A DNA stretch of 9,815 bases. Origin: CAYWNK01 sp047639615 (GTDB lineage: Bacteria > Planctomycetota > UBA1135 > GCA-002686595). Position numbers and translations under genes: made by a program. The stretch spans positions 1-9,815 of the forward strand of contig JBLIOL010000216.1 in NCBI GenBank assembly GCA_047639615.1, in the 5' to 3' direction. The notes beneath the pieces were generated by a model. That model was given only the letters and a program-made list of their open reading frames with translations, was not told where the DNA came from and ran no database searches. Positions 1 to 6,779 of the stretch are shown in pieces; the stretch's first letter is position 1; each line of letters begins with the position of its first letter.

Positions 1-2
1 CC

Positions 3-302
3 TGCGTCGGTGCCGTGGTCGGAGCCACCCACCCCGCCGAGCTCGTCACCCTACGCGCGCGCATGCCACACACACCGCTCCTGCTCCCCGGCTACGGTGC
101 CCAGGGCGCTGGCGCCGCAGACGTAGTCGGCGCCTTCACCCCCGAGAGCGGCGGCCTCGCCAGCGCCCTCGTCAACTCCTCCCGCGGCCTGCTCTACGCC
201 TACCAACAAGACAGCACCGCAACCGACTGGCGCGACGCCACCCGCAGCGCACTAGCAACCATGACCACCGATCTCGTGGCCGCGGTGGAGTCCCAGCTAT
301 GA
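3..302 (+). CDS. pyrF: Orotidine 5'-phosphate decarboxylase, C-terminal part (5' end outside window)
   Basis: This is the last ~99 residues of an OMP decarboxylase, which converts OMP to UMP in the final step of de novo pyrimidine synthesis in the cytoplasm. The reading frame is open from the window edge, so the start lies upstream. Visible family motifs are VVGATHPAEL near the beginning, the phosphate-binding loop LLLPGYGAQGAGA, and the NSSRGLLYAY segment whose Arg contacts the phosphate. This wording (THPAEL, PGYGAQG, SSRG) fits the longer 'type 2' bacterial PyrF rather than the short E. coli type; that subtype call rests on family knowledge. The stop (TGA 300-302) overlaps the bshC start in ATGA, so the two genes are probably co-transcribed and translationally coupled. 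Nothing in the visible part looks damaged. Confidence 0.88.
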   Translation, partial: CVGAVVGATHPAELVTLRARMPHTPLLLPGYGAQGAGAADVVGAFTPESGGLASALVNSSRGLLYAYQQDSTATDWRDATRSALATMTTDLVAAVESQL

Positions 303-1933
303 GCACCCTTCGCGCCCGCCGCGAACACCTGCCGGCCGACATCTTCGGCCTCTCGGATATCGCCCGCGCCGCCCTCGCGAAGGGCCAGGTCAACGGCGTT
401 CCCGTAGCGCGCACCCTCTCCGAAGTTCCGCGCCCGAAGGACATGCATCCGGAGCCCCTGCGCCAGGAATTAGCCCAGGCTCTGCGCACCGGCTTGGAGG
501 AAGTCTTCGGCCCGGACGGCCTGCCCGGTCGCGCCAGCACATCTCTCGAAGTGCTCGCTCGCGAAGGCTCCTTCGCTGTGCTAACCGGACAGCAGCCAGG
601 CCTCTACGCGGGCCCGCTCTACACGCTCTACAAGGCCATGCAAGCCTGTCGTCTAGCGAGTGAACTCAGCCGCGATTGGGGTATTCCGGTGGTTCCGATC
701 TTCTGGAACCACGGCGAAGACCACGACATCAGCGAGGTCAATCACACCTACCTGGTGAACCGCAACCTGGATGTGCAGAAGGCCGGCTTGAGCAATCTGC
801 AGGCCGGGCGCACGCCCATCAGCCGCATCCTTATGAACACGGACGAGCAGAGCCTAGGGGACCTGCGCGCGCTCTTCGCCAACACCTACGGCGACCACGT
901 AAGCGTCGACTGGGCCCTCGATCTCTGCCAGCCGCGCGCCGGCGAATCCCTAGCGCGCGCACTGACCCGCGCGCTCACCGAACTGCTCGGTGAACACGGT
1001 CTAGTAGTCGTCGAGCCAGACTGGATTCGCACGGAACTCTCGCGCGCACTGGCCGACATCGTCAGCCGCGACCCACGCGCAGCCCTACAGGCTAGCACCG
1101 AGCTCGAGCATCCCACGGCCATCGATCCAAACAGCGGCGCCATGGTCTTCCGCGTGGACCCCGAACACGGCCGCCAGCCCCTGCGCCTCGGCGGCGAAGG
1201 CTACCGCTACGACGACGAGCCCGGCTCACGCACACCCGAAGAGTTGGCCGCGGAAATCGTCGGCGAGCCCGCTGCCTGGTCCGCCGGCGGGCTCCTACGC
1301 CCGCTCGTGCAAGACTCCGTCTTCCCAGCCTGCGCCTACGTGGGTGGCTGGGGTGAACTGGCCTACCACGCCCAATTGGCCGCCGCCCGCGATGTGTGCG
1401 GAGTGCCGCGAACGGCCTTCGTTCCTAGAGTTTCCGCCACCCTGCTGGATCCCGATGTAAGCGGCAGCCTGAAGAAGGTCGGCGTCAGCCTCAGCGAAAT
1501 CCTGCAAGCCGCGGGCAAGTTCGAGGCCAAGCTCAAGAGCGAGGACGAGCCCGAAGCCTTCGGCAACCTGCGCCAGATCTCCACCGACGCGCGCGCGCAG
1601 CTCATGACCCAGCGTGAAGCCCTGGCTGCACTGGACCCCTCCCTCGGCCTGGGACTCAAGAAAGCCGCCAGCCAAATGGAGCGCGCCGTAGATAAGGTGC
1701 TCACCAAGGCCATGCGCGTACACGCCACCCAGTCCGGTCGCGGCGACAAACACATCCGCCGTCTCAACAACCATCTCATGCCGCGCAGCAAGCCCCAGGA
1801 GCGCGTGCTAGGCCCCGTGCCATATCTCGCCCGCTGGGGCAAAGACTTCGTGGATGCCCTCTGGAGCGAATGGCCCGCGATCTGCGTAGAACACCTCGGC
1901 GTGTTCTTAGACCTGCAAGAAGACCCCTCATGA
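299..1933 (+). CDS. bshC: BshC, putative cysteine ligase of bacillithiol biosynthesis
   Basis: A 544-aa cytoplasmic protein, close to the usual BshC length (~540). BshC adds cysteine to GlcN-malate in the last step of bacillithiol synthesis. Family motifs seen are TGQQPGLYAGPLYTLYKA (residues 96-113), the Rossmann-core segment FWNHGEDHDISEVNH (135-149), RPLVQDSVFPACAYVGGWGE (334-353), and the C-terminal HLMPRSKPQERVLGPVPYLARWG block (about 492-514). Between the last two blocks (about 395-475) lies a charged helical, probably coiled-coil, region, as is usual in BshC. The start ATG overlaps the pyrF stop (ATGA) and has a GGTGGAG purine stretch at 284-290, 8 nt upstream, the best Shine-Dalgarno-like sequence in the window. 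The stop overlaps the bshB1 start in another ATGA. Adjacency to bshB1 strengthens the call. The glycosyltransferase gene bshA is not in the window. Confidence 0.95.
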   Translation: MSTLRARREHLPADIFGLSDIARAALAKGQVNGVPVARTLSEVPRPKDMHPEPLRQELAQALRTGLEEVFGPDGLPGRASTSLEVLAREGSFAVLTGQQPGLYAGPLYTLYKAMQACRLASELSRDWGIPVVPIFWNHGEDHDISEVNHTYLVNRNLDVQKAGLSNLQAGRTPISRILMNTDEQSLGDLRALFANTYGDHVSVDWALDLCQPRAGESLARALTRALTELLGEHGLVVVEPDWIRTELSRALADIVSRDPRAALQASTELEHPTAIDPNSGAMVFRVDPEHGRQPLRLGGEGYRYDDEPGSRTPEELAAEIVGEPAAWSAGGLLRPLVQDSVFPACAYVGGWGELAYHAQLAAARDVCGVPRTAFVPRVSATLLDPDVSGSLKKVGVSLSEILQAAGKFEAKLKSEDEPEAFGNLRQISTDARAQLMTQREALAALDPSLGLGLKKAASQMERAVDKVLTKAMRVHATQSGRGDKHIRRLNNHLMPRSKPQERVLGPVPYLARWGKDFVDALWSEWPAICVEHLGVFLDLQEDPS

Positions 1934-2646
1934 AACTCGATGTACTCGTAATCGCCGCCCACCCGGACGACGCTGAAATCGCCATTGGCGGAACGCTCCT
2001 GCTGCTCAAGAAGGCCGGCGCCAAGGTCGGTGTAATCGACCTCACCCGCGGCGAAATGGGATCGCGCGGCGACCAAGCGCACCGCGACGCCGAGACGGCC
2101 GAAGCGACCAGTCTCCTGAACCTCGACCTGCGCACCAGCCTAGAGCTGCCCGACAGCCGCGTAGAGGTAACGCCCGAAGCGCGCGAGTCTCTGGCCGCCA
2201 TGATCCGCAAGCACAAGCCTGACGTGCTCATCGGCCATCACACCAGTGATCTGCATCCGGACCACGTGGCCGCCGGCCAGCTCACCAAGGATGCCTGGTA
2301 CCTCTCCGGTCTGCGGCGTCTGGCGGAGCACGCGCGCCAGGAACCGCACCGCCCCGCACACCTGTATCACTTCTTTGGCCACTTGGCCGCAGATCCGACC
2401 CTCGTCGTCGACGTGGGTGACGTCTGGGAGCAAAAAGAAGCCCTGATCCGCTGCTTCAACAGCCAGCTCACACCCCAGAACGAGAGCGATCGCGGCGAGC
2501 ACTTCCTATTCGGTGCCGACATCCTCGAGCGCGTGCAGACCAAGGCCCGCTACTGGGGCGAACTGATCAGCGCCAAGCTGGGTGAACCCCTACTGCACCA
2601 GGGCCCGCTAACCGTGAACGATCCCCTGCGCCGCTGGCTCGCGTGA
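1930..2646 (+). CDS. bshB1: BshB1, N-acetylglucosaminyl-malate deacetylase
   Basis: A 238-aa zinc-dependent LmbE/PIG-L family deacetylase, matching the usual BshB1 length (~236). It removes acetate from GlcNAc-malate to give GlcN-malate, the substrate of BshC. Seen in sequence: the AHPDDAEIAIGG motif (residues 10-21) with the zinc ligands H11 and D14 and the general-base candidate D13, and HPDH (109-112) supplying the third ligand, H112. RGEMGSRG (40-47) and the FNSQL segment near residue 178 also fit the BshB1 subgroup better than mycothiol deacetylase. I chose the ATG at 1930, which overlaps the bshC stop (ATGA). The same frame is open back to 1870, but that extension would run 60 nt into bshC and adds residues before the conserved MKLDVLVIAAHPDD start. 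The stop overlaps the next gene's GTG. Confidence 0.94.
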   Translation: MKLDVLVIAAHPDDAEIAIGGTLLLLKKAGAKVGVIDLTRGEMGSRGDQAHRDAETAEATSLLNLDLRTSLELPDSRVEVTPEARESLAAMIRKHKPDVLIGHHTSDLHPDHVAAGQLTKDAWYLSGLRRLAEHARQEPHRPAHLYHFFGHLAADPTLVVDVGDVWEQKEALIRCFNSQLTPQNESDRGEHFLFGADILERVQTKARYWGELISAKLGEPLLHQGPLTVNDPLRRWLA

Positions 2647-3470
2647 ACCCGGACGCGGACGCTGCGAGTAGCGCCGGCCAGCAAGCCGACAAAGAGCTGA
2701 TCGCTGGCGCCATCGCCGGCGATCCAGCTGATTTGGCACAGCTGGCCCGGCGCTTCGCGCTCTTGCCGCGACTCTTGAGCGCGTGGAATGCACAGCAAGC
2801 TGAGCCGCTCACCGATGAGCAACTAAGCACCTGCGCGCGCGACTCCGTGGTCAGCCTCTGGCAACGAGTCCCCAGCTACACCGGCGCCGAAAGTTTCGAC
2901 GCCTGGCTCGCGCGCCATAGCGCCGGCTGCCTAGAGCTCGAGGTCCCCGCCGAAGCCCCCGGCATCCTCGCAACAGCCCGCGCATGCACCTCCGCCCCTG
3001 GTGACGCCGAAGCGCGCGACGCCCTGGCCCTGTACCGCGCCGAAGAGGCCCTCGACCGCTCCCCTTCCACTGAACAACGCCCGATCTGGGGCGTTATTGG
3101 TCTATTAGGTGTGGCCGCCGTATTCCTGACCCTCTCGCCGATGTCACCCTGGCAGTGGCAGCCCTCAACGGACGAGCCCGCCCAATTGGAGCCCGCACCG
3201 CCGGCCATAACGCTCGTTGCGCCCCTTGGCACGGTCACCGAGGCCAGCCTCTTCCAATGGTCCGGTCCCGAGGACCAAATCTACACCCTCGTAATCGAGG
3301 ATGCCGAAGGCCGCGAATTCAGCTCGGTCAGCAACCTGACCGAGCCGGTCCACAAGCACTCAAAGCCCCTGCCTGCAGGTAACTATCGCTGGCGCGTGAT
3401 GACCGAAGACCAAGAGTCTGACCAGGGCTCCACACCCTGGGCAGATCTAGTGGTCAGCACGCTGGACTAG
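2643..3470 (+). CDS. Unrecognised protein: sigma region-2-like domain, one membrane helix, Fn3-like C-terminus
   Basis: A 275-aa protein with no family I can name. The start is a GTG overlapping the bshB1 stop (GTGA), so it is the fourth coupled gene of the operon. Residues about 17-95 resemble the helical region 2 of ECF sigma factors: DKELIAGAIAGDPADLAQLARRF at the front, then CARDSVVSLWQRVPSYTGAESFDAWLARHSAG, which parallels the sigma pattern 'D..Q.vfl.vw..l..f.g...f..WL.ria'. No region-4 DNA-binding domain follows; residues 96-147 are a short, acidic linker. Residues about 148-166 (WGVIGLLGVAAVFLTLSPM) form one hydrophobic helix, and a Pro/Glu stretch follows. Residues about 187-273 look like a beta-sandwich of Fn3 type (LVAPLGT, FQWSG, YTLVIEDAEG, LPAGNYRWRV). 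The likely layout is a cytoplasmic N-terminus with a periplasmic C-terminus. A link to bacillithiol is only positional. Confidence 0.75.
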   Translation: MNPDADAASSAGQQADKELIAGAIAGDPADLAQLARRFALLPRLLSAWNAQQAEPLTDEQLSTCARDSVVSLWQRVPSYTGAESFDAWLARHSAGCLELEVPAEAPGILATARACTSAPGDAEARDALALYRAEEALDRSPSTEQRPIWGVIGLLGVAAVFLTLSPMSPWQWQPSTDEPAQLEPAPPAITLVAPLGTVTEASLFQWSGPEDQIYTLVIEDAEGREFSSVSNLTEPVHKHSKPLPAGNYRWRVMTEDQESDQGSTPWADLVVSTLD

Positions 3471-5521
3471 TCCTTGAGGAAGCGCTCGAGCCAGTCAAAG
3501 AAGACGCGGTGCCAGACCACGCCGTTCTGCGGGGACTGGATCCAGTGGCCCTCTTCGGGGAAGTAGAGGAAGCGGCTGGGTACGCCTTCGATTTGAGCCA
3601 CTTGGAAAGCTTCCATGCCCTGGCCGATCGGGACGCGAAAGTCCTTCTCGCCATGGATCACCAGCAGGGGTGTCTTCCAATTGCGCGCGAAGCGGTTGGG
3701 AGAGAAGCGATCGTAGTCCTTCTTCAATTCAGCGCTGCGCCAGTAGGGGCCGCCCACATCCCAGTTGACGAAGAAGAGCTCTTCGGTGGAGCCATACATG
3801 GACTCCAGGTTGAAGAGGCCTGCATGCGAGATGATCGCGCCGAAGCGCGATTCGGCGTTACCCATCATCCAATAGGCGGTGTAGCCACCGAAACTCGCGC
3901 CGATGCCGCCAACATTGGCGGGATCGATGTAGGACTCAGCCACCATCGAGTCGTTGACCGCCAGGATGTCCTGCATGGCCTGGCCGCCCCAATCCTTGGA
4001 GATGTCGTCGTTCCACTGACGGCCGAACCCGGGCAGGCCGCGGCGGTTGGGAGCGACGATCACGTAGCCACCGTGCGAGGCCATCAAGTGGAAGTTCCAG
4101 CGGAAGCTGAACCACTGACCGATCTGGCCCTGAGGACCGCCCTGGAAGTAGGTCAGCATGGGATACTGCTTGTCCTCGTCGAAGCCCGGGGGATAGATCA
4201 CCCAAGACTGCACGGACTTGCCGTCGGTGCTCTTAGTCCAGCGCGACTTGACCGTAGGCAGGGCTAGCTTGGAGTAGATCTCACCGTTCACATCGGTGAG
4301 GGCTTTCCAGTCGCCGCCGGCAGCGGGCTGGGTGCCGAGTTCCCAGGGGCGCAACATACTTTGACGCGCTAGGATCAGCGTCTTGCTGTCCGGCGTGATG
4401 TCGCGCAGGTCCCAGTTGTACTGGCCCGAGGTCACTTGCTTGCGGGTCTTGGTCTCCAGGTCCATGTTAAAGATCTGGTTCGTACCCCGCCATTCGGACA
4501 TGAAGTAGAGGCTCTTGCCATCGGGCGCCATGGTCACGCCGTGGGTGGTTTGATCCATACCCACGGTCATTTCGATCTGGGTTCCGCTCTCTAGATCAAC
4601 AGCCATGATGCGGTTGCGATCGGACTCAAAGCCGGCGCGCTCCATGGACTGGAAGTAGAGGTGCGTGCCAGAGAAGACCGGATCATTGTCATAGCCCGGC
4701 ATACCCGGGGTCAGGTTATCGATCGAACCCGTGCCGTCGGCTAAGGCCTTGTAGACGTTGCTATCCGTGGACTCAGCCCAGTCGTTCGCGATCTTCATGG
4801 TGAAGGCCATGAACTTGCCATCGGTCGAGAAGTTGAACTGCTCCGAACCACCGAAGGGCGGCACGGGGCAATCCACTTTCATGCCCTTCATCAAGTCGGT
4901 CATCTCGCCGGCCTTGCCGTCGGCGCCGATCGGCGCCGTGCATAGGTGCGAATACTTGTAATCGCTCCACGCATCCCAGTGGCGGTACATGAGCCCATCA
5001 ATGATGCGCGCATCGGCCATGGGTAGGTCCGGATAGACATCGTTGACCGTGTCGTCGAGCTTCACGTTTTGCGTGAAGGCGATGCGGTCACCGGTGGGGG
5101 AGACCTTGAGGTTTCCGACGCTGCTCTCGAGGCTCGTGACCTGCGTGCTGTCGCCGCTCTTTGGATCTAGTGACCAGACCTGATTGGTGCCGCCATCATC
5201 AGGAGCGGTGTAGAAGATGCGCACACCCTGGGCGGTTGTCACCCACTGAGCAGCGCCTTCGGAACCCTCGCCGCTGGTAAGCTGCCGCGGCTCACCGCCG
5301 GCGACGTCCACCAACCACAGGTTGCTATCGCCCTTGTTCTCGGAGAGCTCGTAGTGGCGCACGCCGTAGAGCAGGGTCTTGCCGGTCGGGTCCAAGCTGC
5401 CGCCGGAGACGCGGCCGAGCTTCCAAAGCAACTCCGGGCTCATCAGCTCCTGGGACTGGGCCGTGGGGGCGAGCAAGAAAAAGGCGGCGCCCAAGAGGGG
5501 CGTGAGGCGGGATCGCAGCAT
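3467..5521 (-). CDS. Secreted S9 family serine peptidase, DPP5-like
   Basis: A 684-aa prolyl-oligopeptidase-family enzyme expected to release di- or oligopeptides in the periplasm or outside the cell. Residues 1-24 are a clear signal peptide: MLRSR, a hydrophobic core LLGAAFFLLAP, then a TAQSQ cleavage region. Residues about 30-420 form a WD40/TolB-like propeller with repeated 'SPTGDRIAF', 'STDGKFMAF' and 'APDGKSLYF' blades. MYRHWDAWSDYKYSHL (178-193) is typical of bacterial DPP5-like members. The alpha/beta-hydrolase domain spans about 425-684, with the nucleophile in GIGASFGGY (S543), the acid in HGEKDFRVP (D627) and the base in EEGHW (H659), so it should be active. Its TAG stop shares the 4-nt CTAG with the convergent operon's stop. 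No Shine-Dalgarno sequence precedes the ATG. Substrate specificity cannot be told from the sequence. Confidence 0.93.
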   Translation of the reverse strand: MLRSRLTPLLGAAFFLLAPTAQSQELMSPELLWKLGRVSGGSLDPTGKTLLYGVRHYELSENKGDSNLWLVDVAGGEPRQLTSGEGSEGAAQWVTTAQGVRIFYTAPDDGGTNQVWSLDPKSGDSTQVTSLESSVGNLKVSPTGDRIAFTQNVKLDDTVNDVYPDLPMADARIIDGLMYRHWDAWSDYKYSHLCTAPIGADGKAGEMTDLMKGMKVDCPVPPFGGSEQFNFSTDGKFMAFTMKIANDWAESTDSNVYKALADGTGSIDNLTPGMPGYDNDPVFSGTHLYFQSMERAGFESDRNRIMAVDLESGTQIEMTVGMDQTTHGVTMAPDGKSLYFMSEWRGTNQIFNMDLETKTRKQVTSGQYNWDLRDITPDSKTLILARQSMLRPWELGTQPAAGGDWKALTDVNGEIYSKLALPTVKSRWTKSTDGKSVQSWVIYPPGFDEDKQYPMLTYFQGGPQGQIGQWFSFRWNFHLMASHGGYVIVAPNRRGLPGFGRQWNDDISKDWGGQAMQDILAVNDSMVAESYIDPANVGGIGASFGGYTAYWMMGNAESRFGAIISHAGLFNLESMYGSTEELFFVNWDVGGPYWRSAELKKDYDRFSPNRFARNWKTPLLVIHGEKDFRVPIGQGMEAFQVAQIEGVPSRFLYFPEEGHWIQSPQNGVVWHRVFFDWLERFLKD

Positions 5522-5837
5522 CGAAGTGGAGAGTGGCTATTAGGATTAGGCGTAGCTGAGGGCAGCTCCAGAGCAGTCTCGAGCCCGCGAGCATGCCGCG
5601 CTAGCTGAACTTCGAGGACCTCTCAGCGGAACTTATTCCTCCGGGGCCCCTCCATCAGGCCGCGGGGCTCGCTCCTAGGAGCGTGTCGCGCATAGCCGAG
5701 TTTGCGAGGCATGCGCCATTTTTCGCGAGGCAAGGCGCGCCAAGACCCTCGTAACCGTAGCTACTCGGGGTTTGGTGCAACGCAGCATCGCGGATTAGGG
5801 CGCGTGGCTCGCGAAGTTGGCTATGTGCGACACGCTC
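5522..5837. other. Noncoding gap between the S9 peptidase and DDAH genes, made of repeats
   Basis: This 316-nt stretch has no convincing gene on either strand; the short open frames crossing it have no recognisable domain. It contains a short leader for the S9 gene (5522-5572), copy A of an 80-nt dispersed repeat (5573-5651), a 22-nt spacer, and palindromic element 1 (5674-5842). I see no good sigma-70 promoter for the S9 gene. An AT-richer TAATCCTAATAG on the minus strand (5538-5549) could hold a -10 box, but nothing like a -35 box sits at the right distance. Confidence 0.6.
5573..5651 (+). repeat. 80-nt dispersed repeat, copy A
   Basis: This stretch matches 8697-8776 in direct orientation at roughly 80% identity by eye, with one 1-nt gap near the right end. 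The shared blocks are GCAGTCTCG, CCCGCGAGCA, GCGCT, CGAGG.CCTCTCAGCGGAA and GGGGCCCCT. The divergent part is the middle (about 5603-5612). On the + strand it does not lead into a gene, since both flanking genes lie on the minus strand. It sits 22 nt from palindromic element 1. The GGGGCCCC at its right end (5643-5650) is itself a palindrome. Confidence 0.8.
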
Positions 5838-5842
5838 CTAGG
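5674..5842 (+). repeat. Palindromic (MITE-like) element 1
   Basis: The whole stretch is an imperfect palindrome. The outer 26 nt (5674-5699) match the reverse complement of 5817-5842 at 24 of 26 positions, starting CCTAGGAGCGTGTCGC on both sides. Weaker complementarity continues inward (about 22 of the 27 positions from CATAGCC) to a centre near GTAGCTAC (5757-5764). It would fold into one long hairpin as RNA or cruciform DNA. Orientation is set by an asymmetric core, GCAAGGCG (5730-5737) followed 47 nt later by GCAACGCAGC (5777-5786), that is shared with element 2. If TA (5676-5677 and 5839-5840) is the duplicated target, the body is 161 bp. It encodes no protein and lies at the 3' end of the DDAH gene, where it could also act as a transcription terminator. 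A transposase source is not in the window. Confidence 0.75.
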
Positions 5843-6617
5843 GCTGGTTGCTGCGAAAGAGCAAGCTGCAGCAAGTCAGGGCGCCCTCGGCCTTGGTGAC
5901 CTCGTCGTAGGCCAGGGCATGCACGCGCAAGCCGAGTTGCTCGAGCTTGGCGGCTGTGCGTGGAAAGGCCTCGGGGTAGATCACATCTTGCCCAAGCCAG
6001 AGCACGTTGGCCGCGCCGCTTTCTTCTGGGTCTGTGGTGATGCATTGGGGCGCGTCGAATTGATCGGGGTCGACCCAATCCGGTTGCAACAGGATGGTGT
6101 CTTTTCCAATGGCGCAGGCTGCGGACTTCAGGTGCAGGCAGCCCCTGACCTCGACGCCGCGTACGTCATAGCCATGGGGAGCCAAGAGTTCCGCAAGCTG
6201 ATCGATGCCGGCGCGGTTGGAGCGCGACGAGAGTCCCACGTAGAGCGTGCGATCCAAGAGCAGTACATCGCCGCCGTCGAGCGTGCCGGGCTCTTGGATG
6301 TACTCGAGACTGCGCCAGGGCCGCAGGGCCTCGGCGATGCTACAGCTCTCACCCCTGCGGGAAAGCGCGCCTGGCCGGGTGATGACCGCTAGTTCGTCCA
6401 GGACGATGGCGGGGTCCTCCACGAAGACGCCATCGGGCAGGTCAAGCGCTGCGTCGAGCATGTGGATCTCGTATCCAAGCTCACGCAGTAGTTCCACGTA
6501 GCGGCTGTGCTGCGCGTGCAGCCGAGCGACGTCGATCGGCTCGCGCACAAGGTGGGTTAGCTCGCAGCCAGCCATAGACTTACTGGGCTGACGAACAATG
6601 GCGTGTAGGGAAGTCAT
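5838..6617 (-). CDS. Dimethylarginine dimethylaminohydrolase (DDAH), amidinotransferase/PAD superfamily
   Basis: A 259-aa cytoplasmic enzyme expected to hydrolyse N-omega-methylated arginines to citrulline plus methylamine or dimethylamine. All features of the DDAH active site are visible: DGVFVED (62-68, with the substrate-binding E67-D68), TRPGALSRRGE (80-90), LDGGDVLL (113-120), VGLSSRSN (127-134), the catalytic His in GCLHLKSAAC (H162), and the nucleophilic Cys in LTCCSLLF (C249/C250). The length fits the family (~255-285 aa). The frame is open back to 6854, but residues upstream of MTSLHAIVRQPS are compositionally random and would overlap the divergent gene, so I chose the ATG at 6617. 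No Shine-Dalgarno sequence is evident. The TAG stop lies in the outermost bases of palindromic element 1. A related arginine deiminase or other amidinohydrolase specificity is possible, but the TCCS ending favours DDAH. Confidence 0.92.
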   Translation of the reverse strand: MTSLHAIVRQPSKSMAGCELTHLVREPIDVARLHAQHSRYVELLRELGYEIHMLDAALDLPDGVFVEDPAIVLDELAVITRPGALSRRGESCSIAEALRPWRSLEYIQEPGTLDGGDVLLLDRTLYVGLSSRSNRAGIDQLAELLAPHGYDVRGVEVRGCLHLKSAACAIGKDTILLQPDWVDPDQFDAPQCITTDPEESGAANVLWLGQDVIYPEAFPRTAAKLEQLGLRVHALAYDEVTKAEGALTCCSLLFRSNQP

Positions 6618-6779
6618 CGAGTAGGTCGGGAATTGGGTGCCCTCTAGCGTACAGGACCGTCCCGTGGATGCACCCGCTGGGCTCGTGCTCGCGTCGTCTC
6701 GACAGGTCTGAGCAAGGTGACTAGAGTTGACATTTCCTGATCTGCTGGACCCATCACTCGACCTGATATTCGACCGACC
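6618..6779. promoter_or_regulatory. Divergent intergenic region between DDAH and DUF885 genes
   Basis: These 162 nt separate two divergently transcribed genes and must hold both promoters. A perfect TTGACA occurs at 6727-6732 on the + strand, but no convincing -10 box follows at 16-18 nt (only CCATCA at 6751-6756). A GATATT at 6765-6770 is -10-like and would place a transcript start close to the DUF885 ATG. I see no operator-like palindrome. The promoter reading is weak; only the divergent layout is certain. Confidence 0.3.

Noticed and set aside
1870..1929. Possible longer N-terminus for BshB1
   Set aside because: It lies inside bshC, and the ATG at 1930 forms a typical ATGA overlap and starts directly at the conserved BshB1 N-terminus.
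3509..4267. 252-aa open frame on the + strand opposite the S9 gene
   Set aside because: It is a shadow of the S9 reading frame; it has no domain signal, while the minus strand shows a full catalytic triad.
5674..5842. CRISPR or tRNA-like structure
   Set aside because: The region is a single palindrome without regularly spaced repeats, and no cloverleaf or anticodon arm can be drawn.
5702..6392. Open frames on the + strand through element 1 and opposite DDAH
   Set aside because: They have no recognisable domains and lie opposite a gene with intact catalytic motifs.
6727..6756. Sigma-70 promoter with perfect TTGACA
   Set aside because: No recognisable -10 hexamer lies 16-18 nt downstream, so it is mentioned only as a weak hint in the divergent region.
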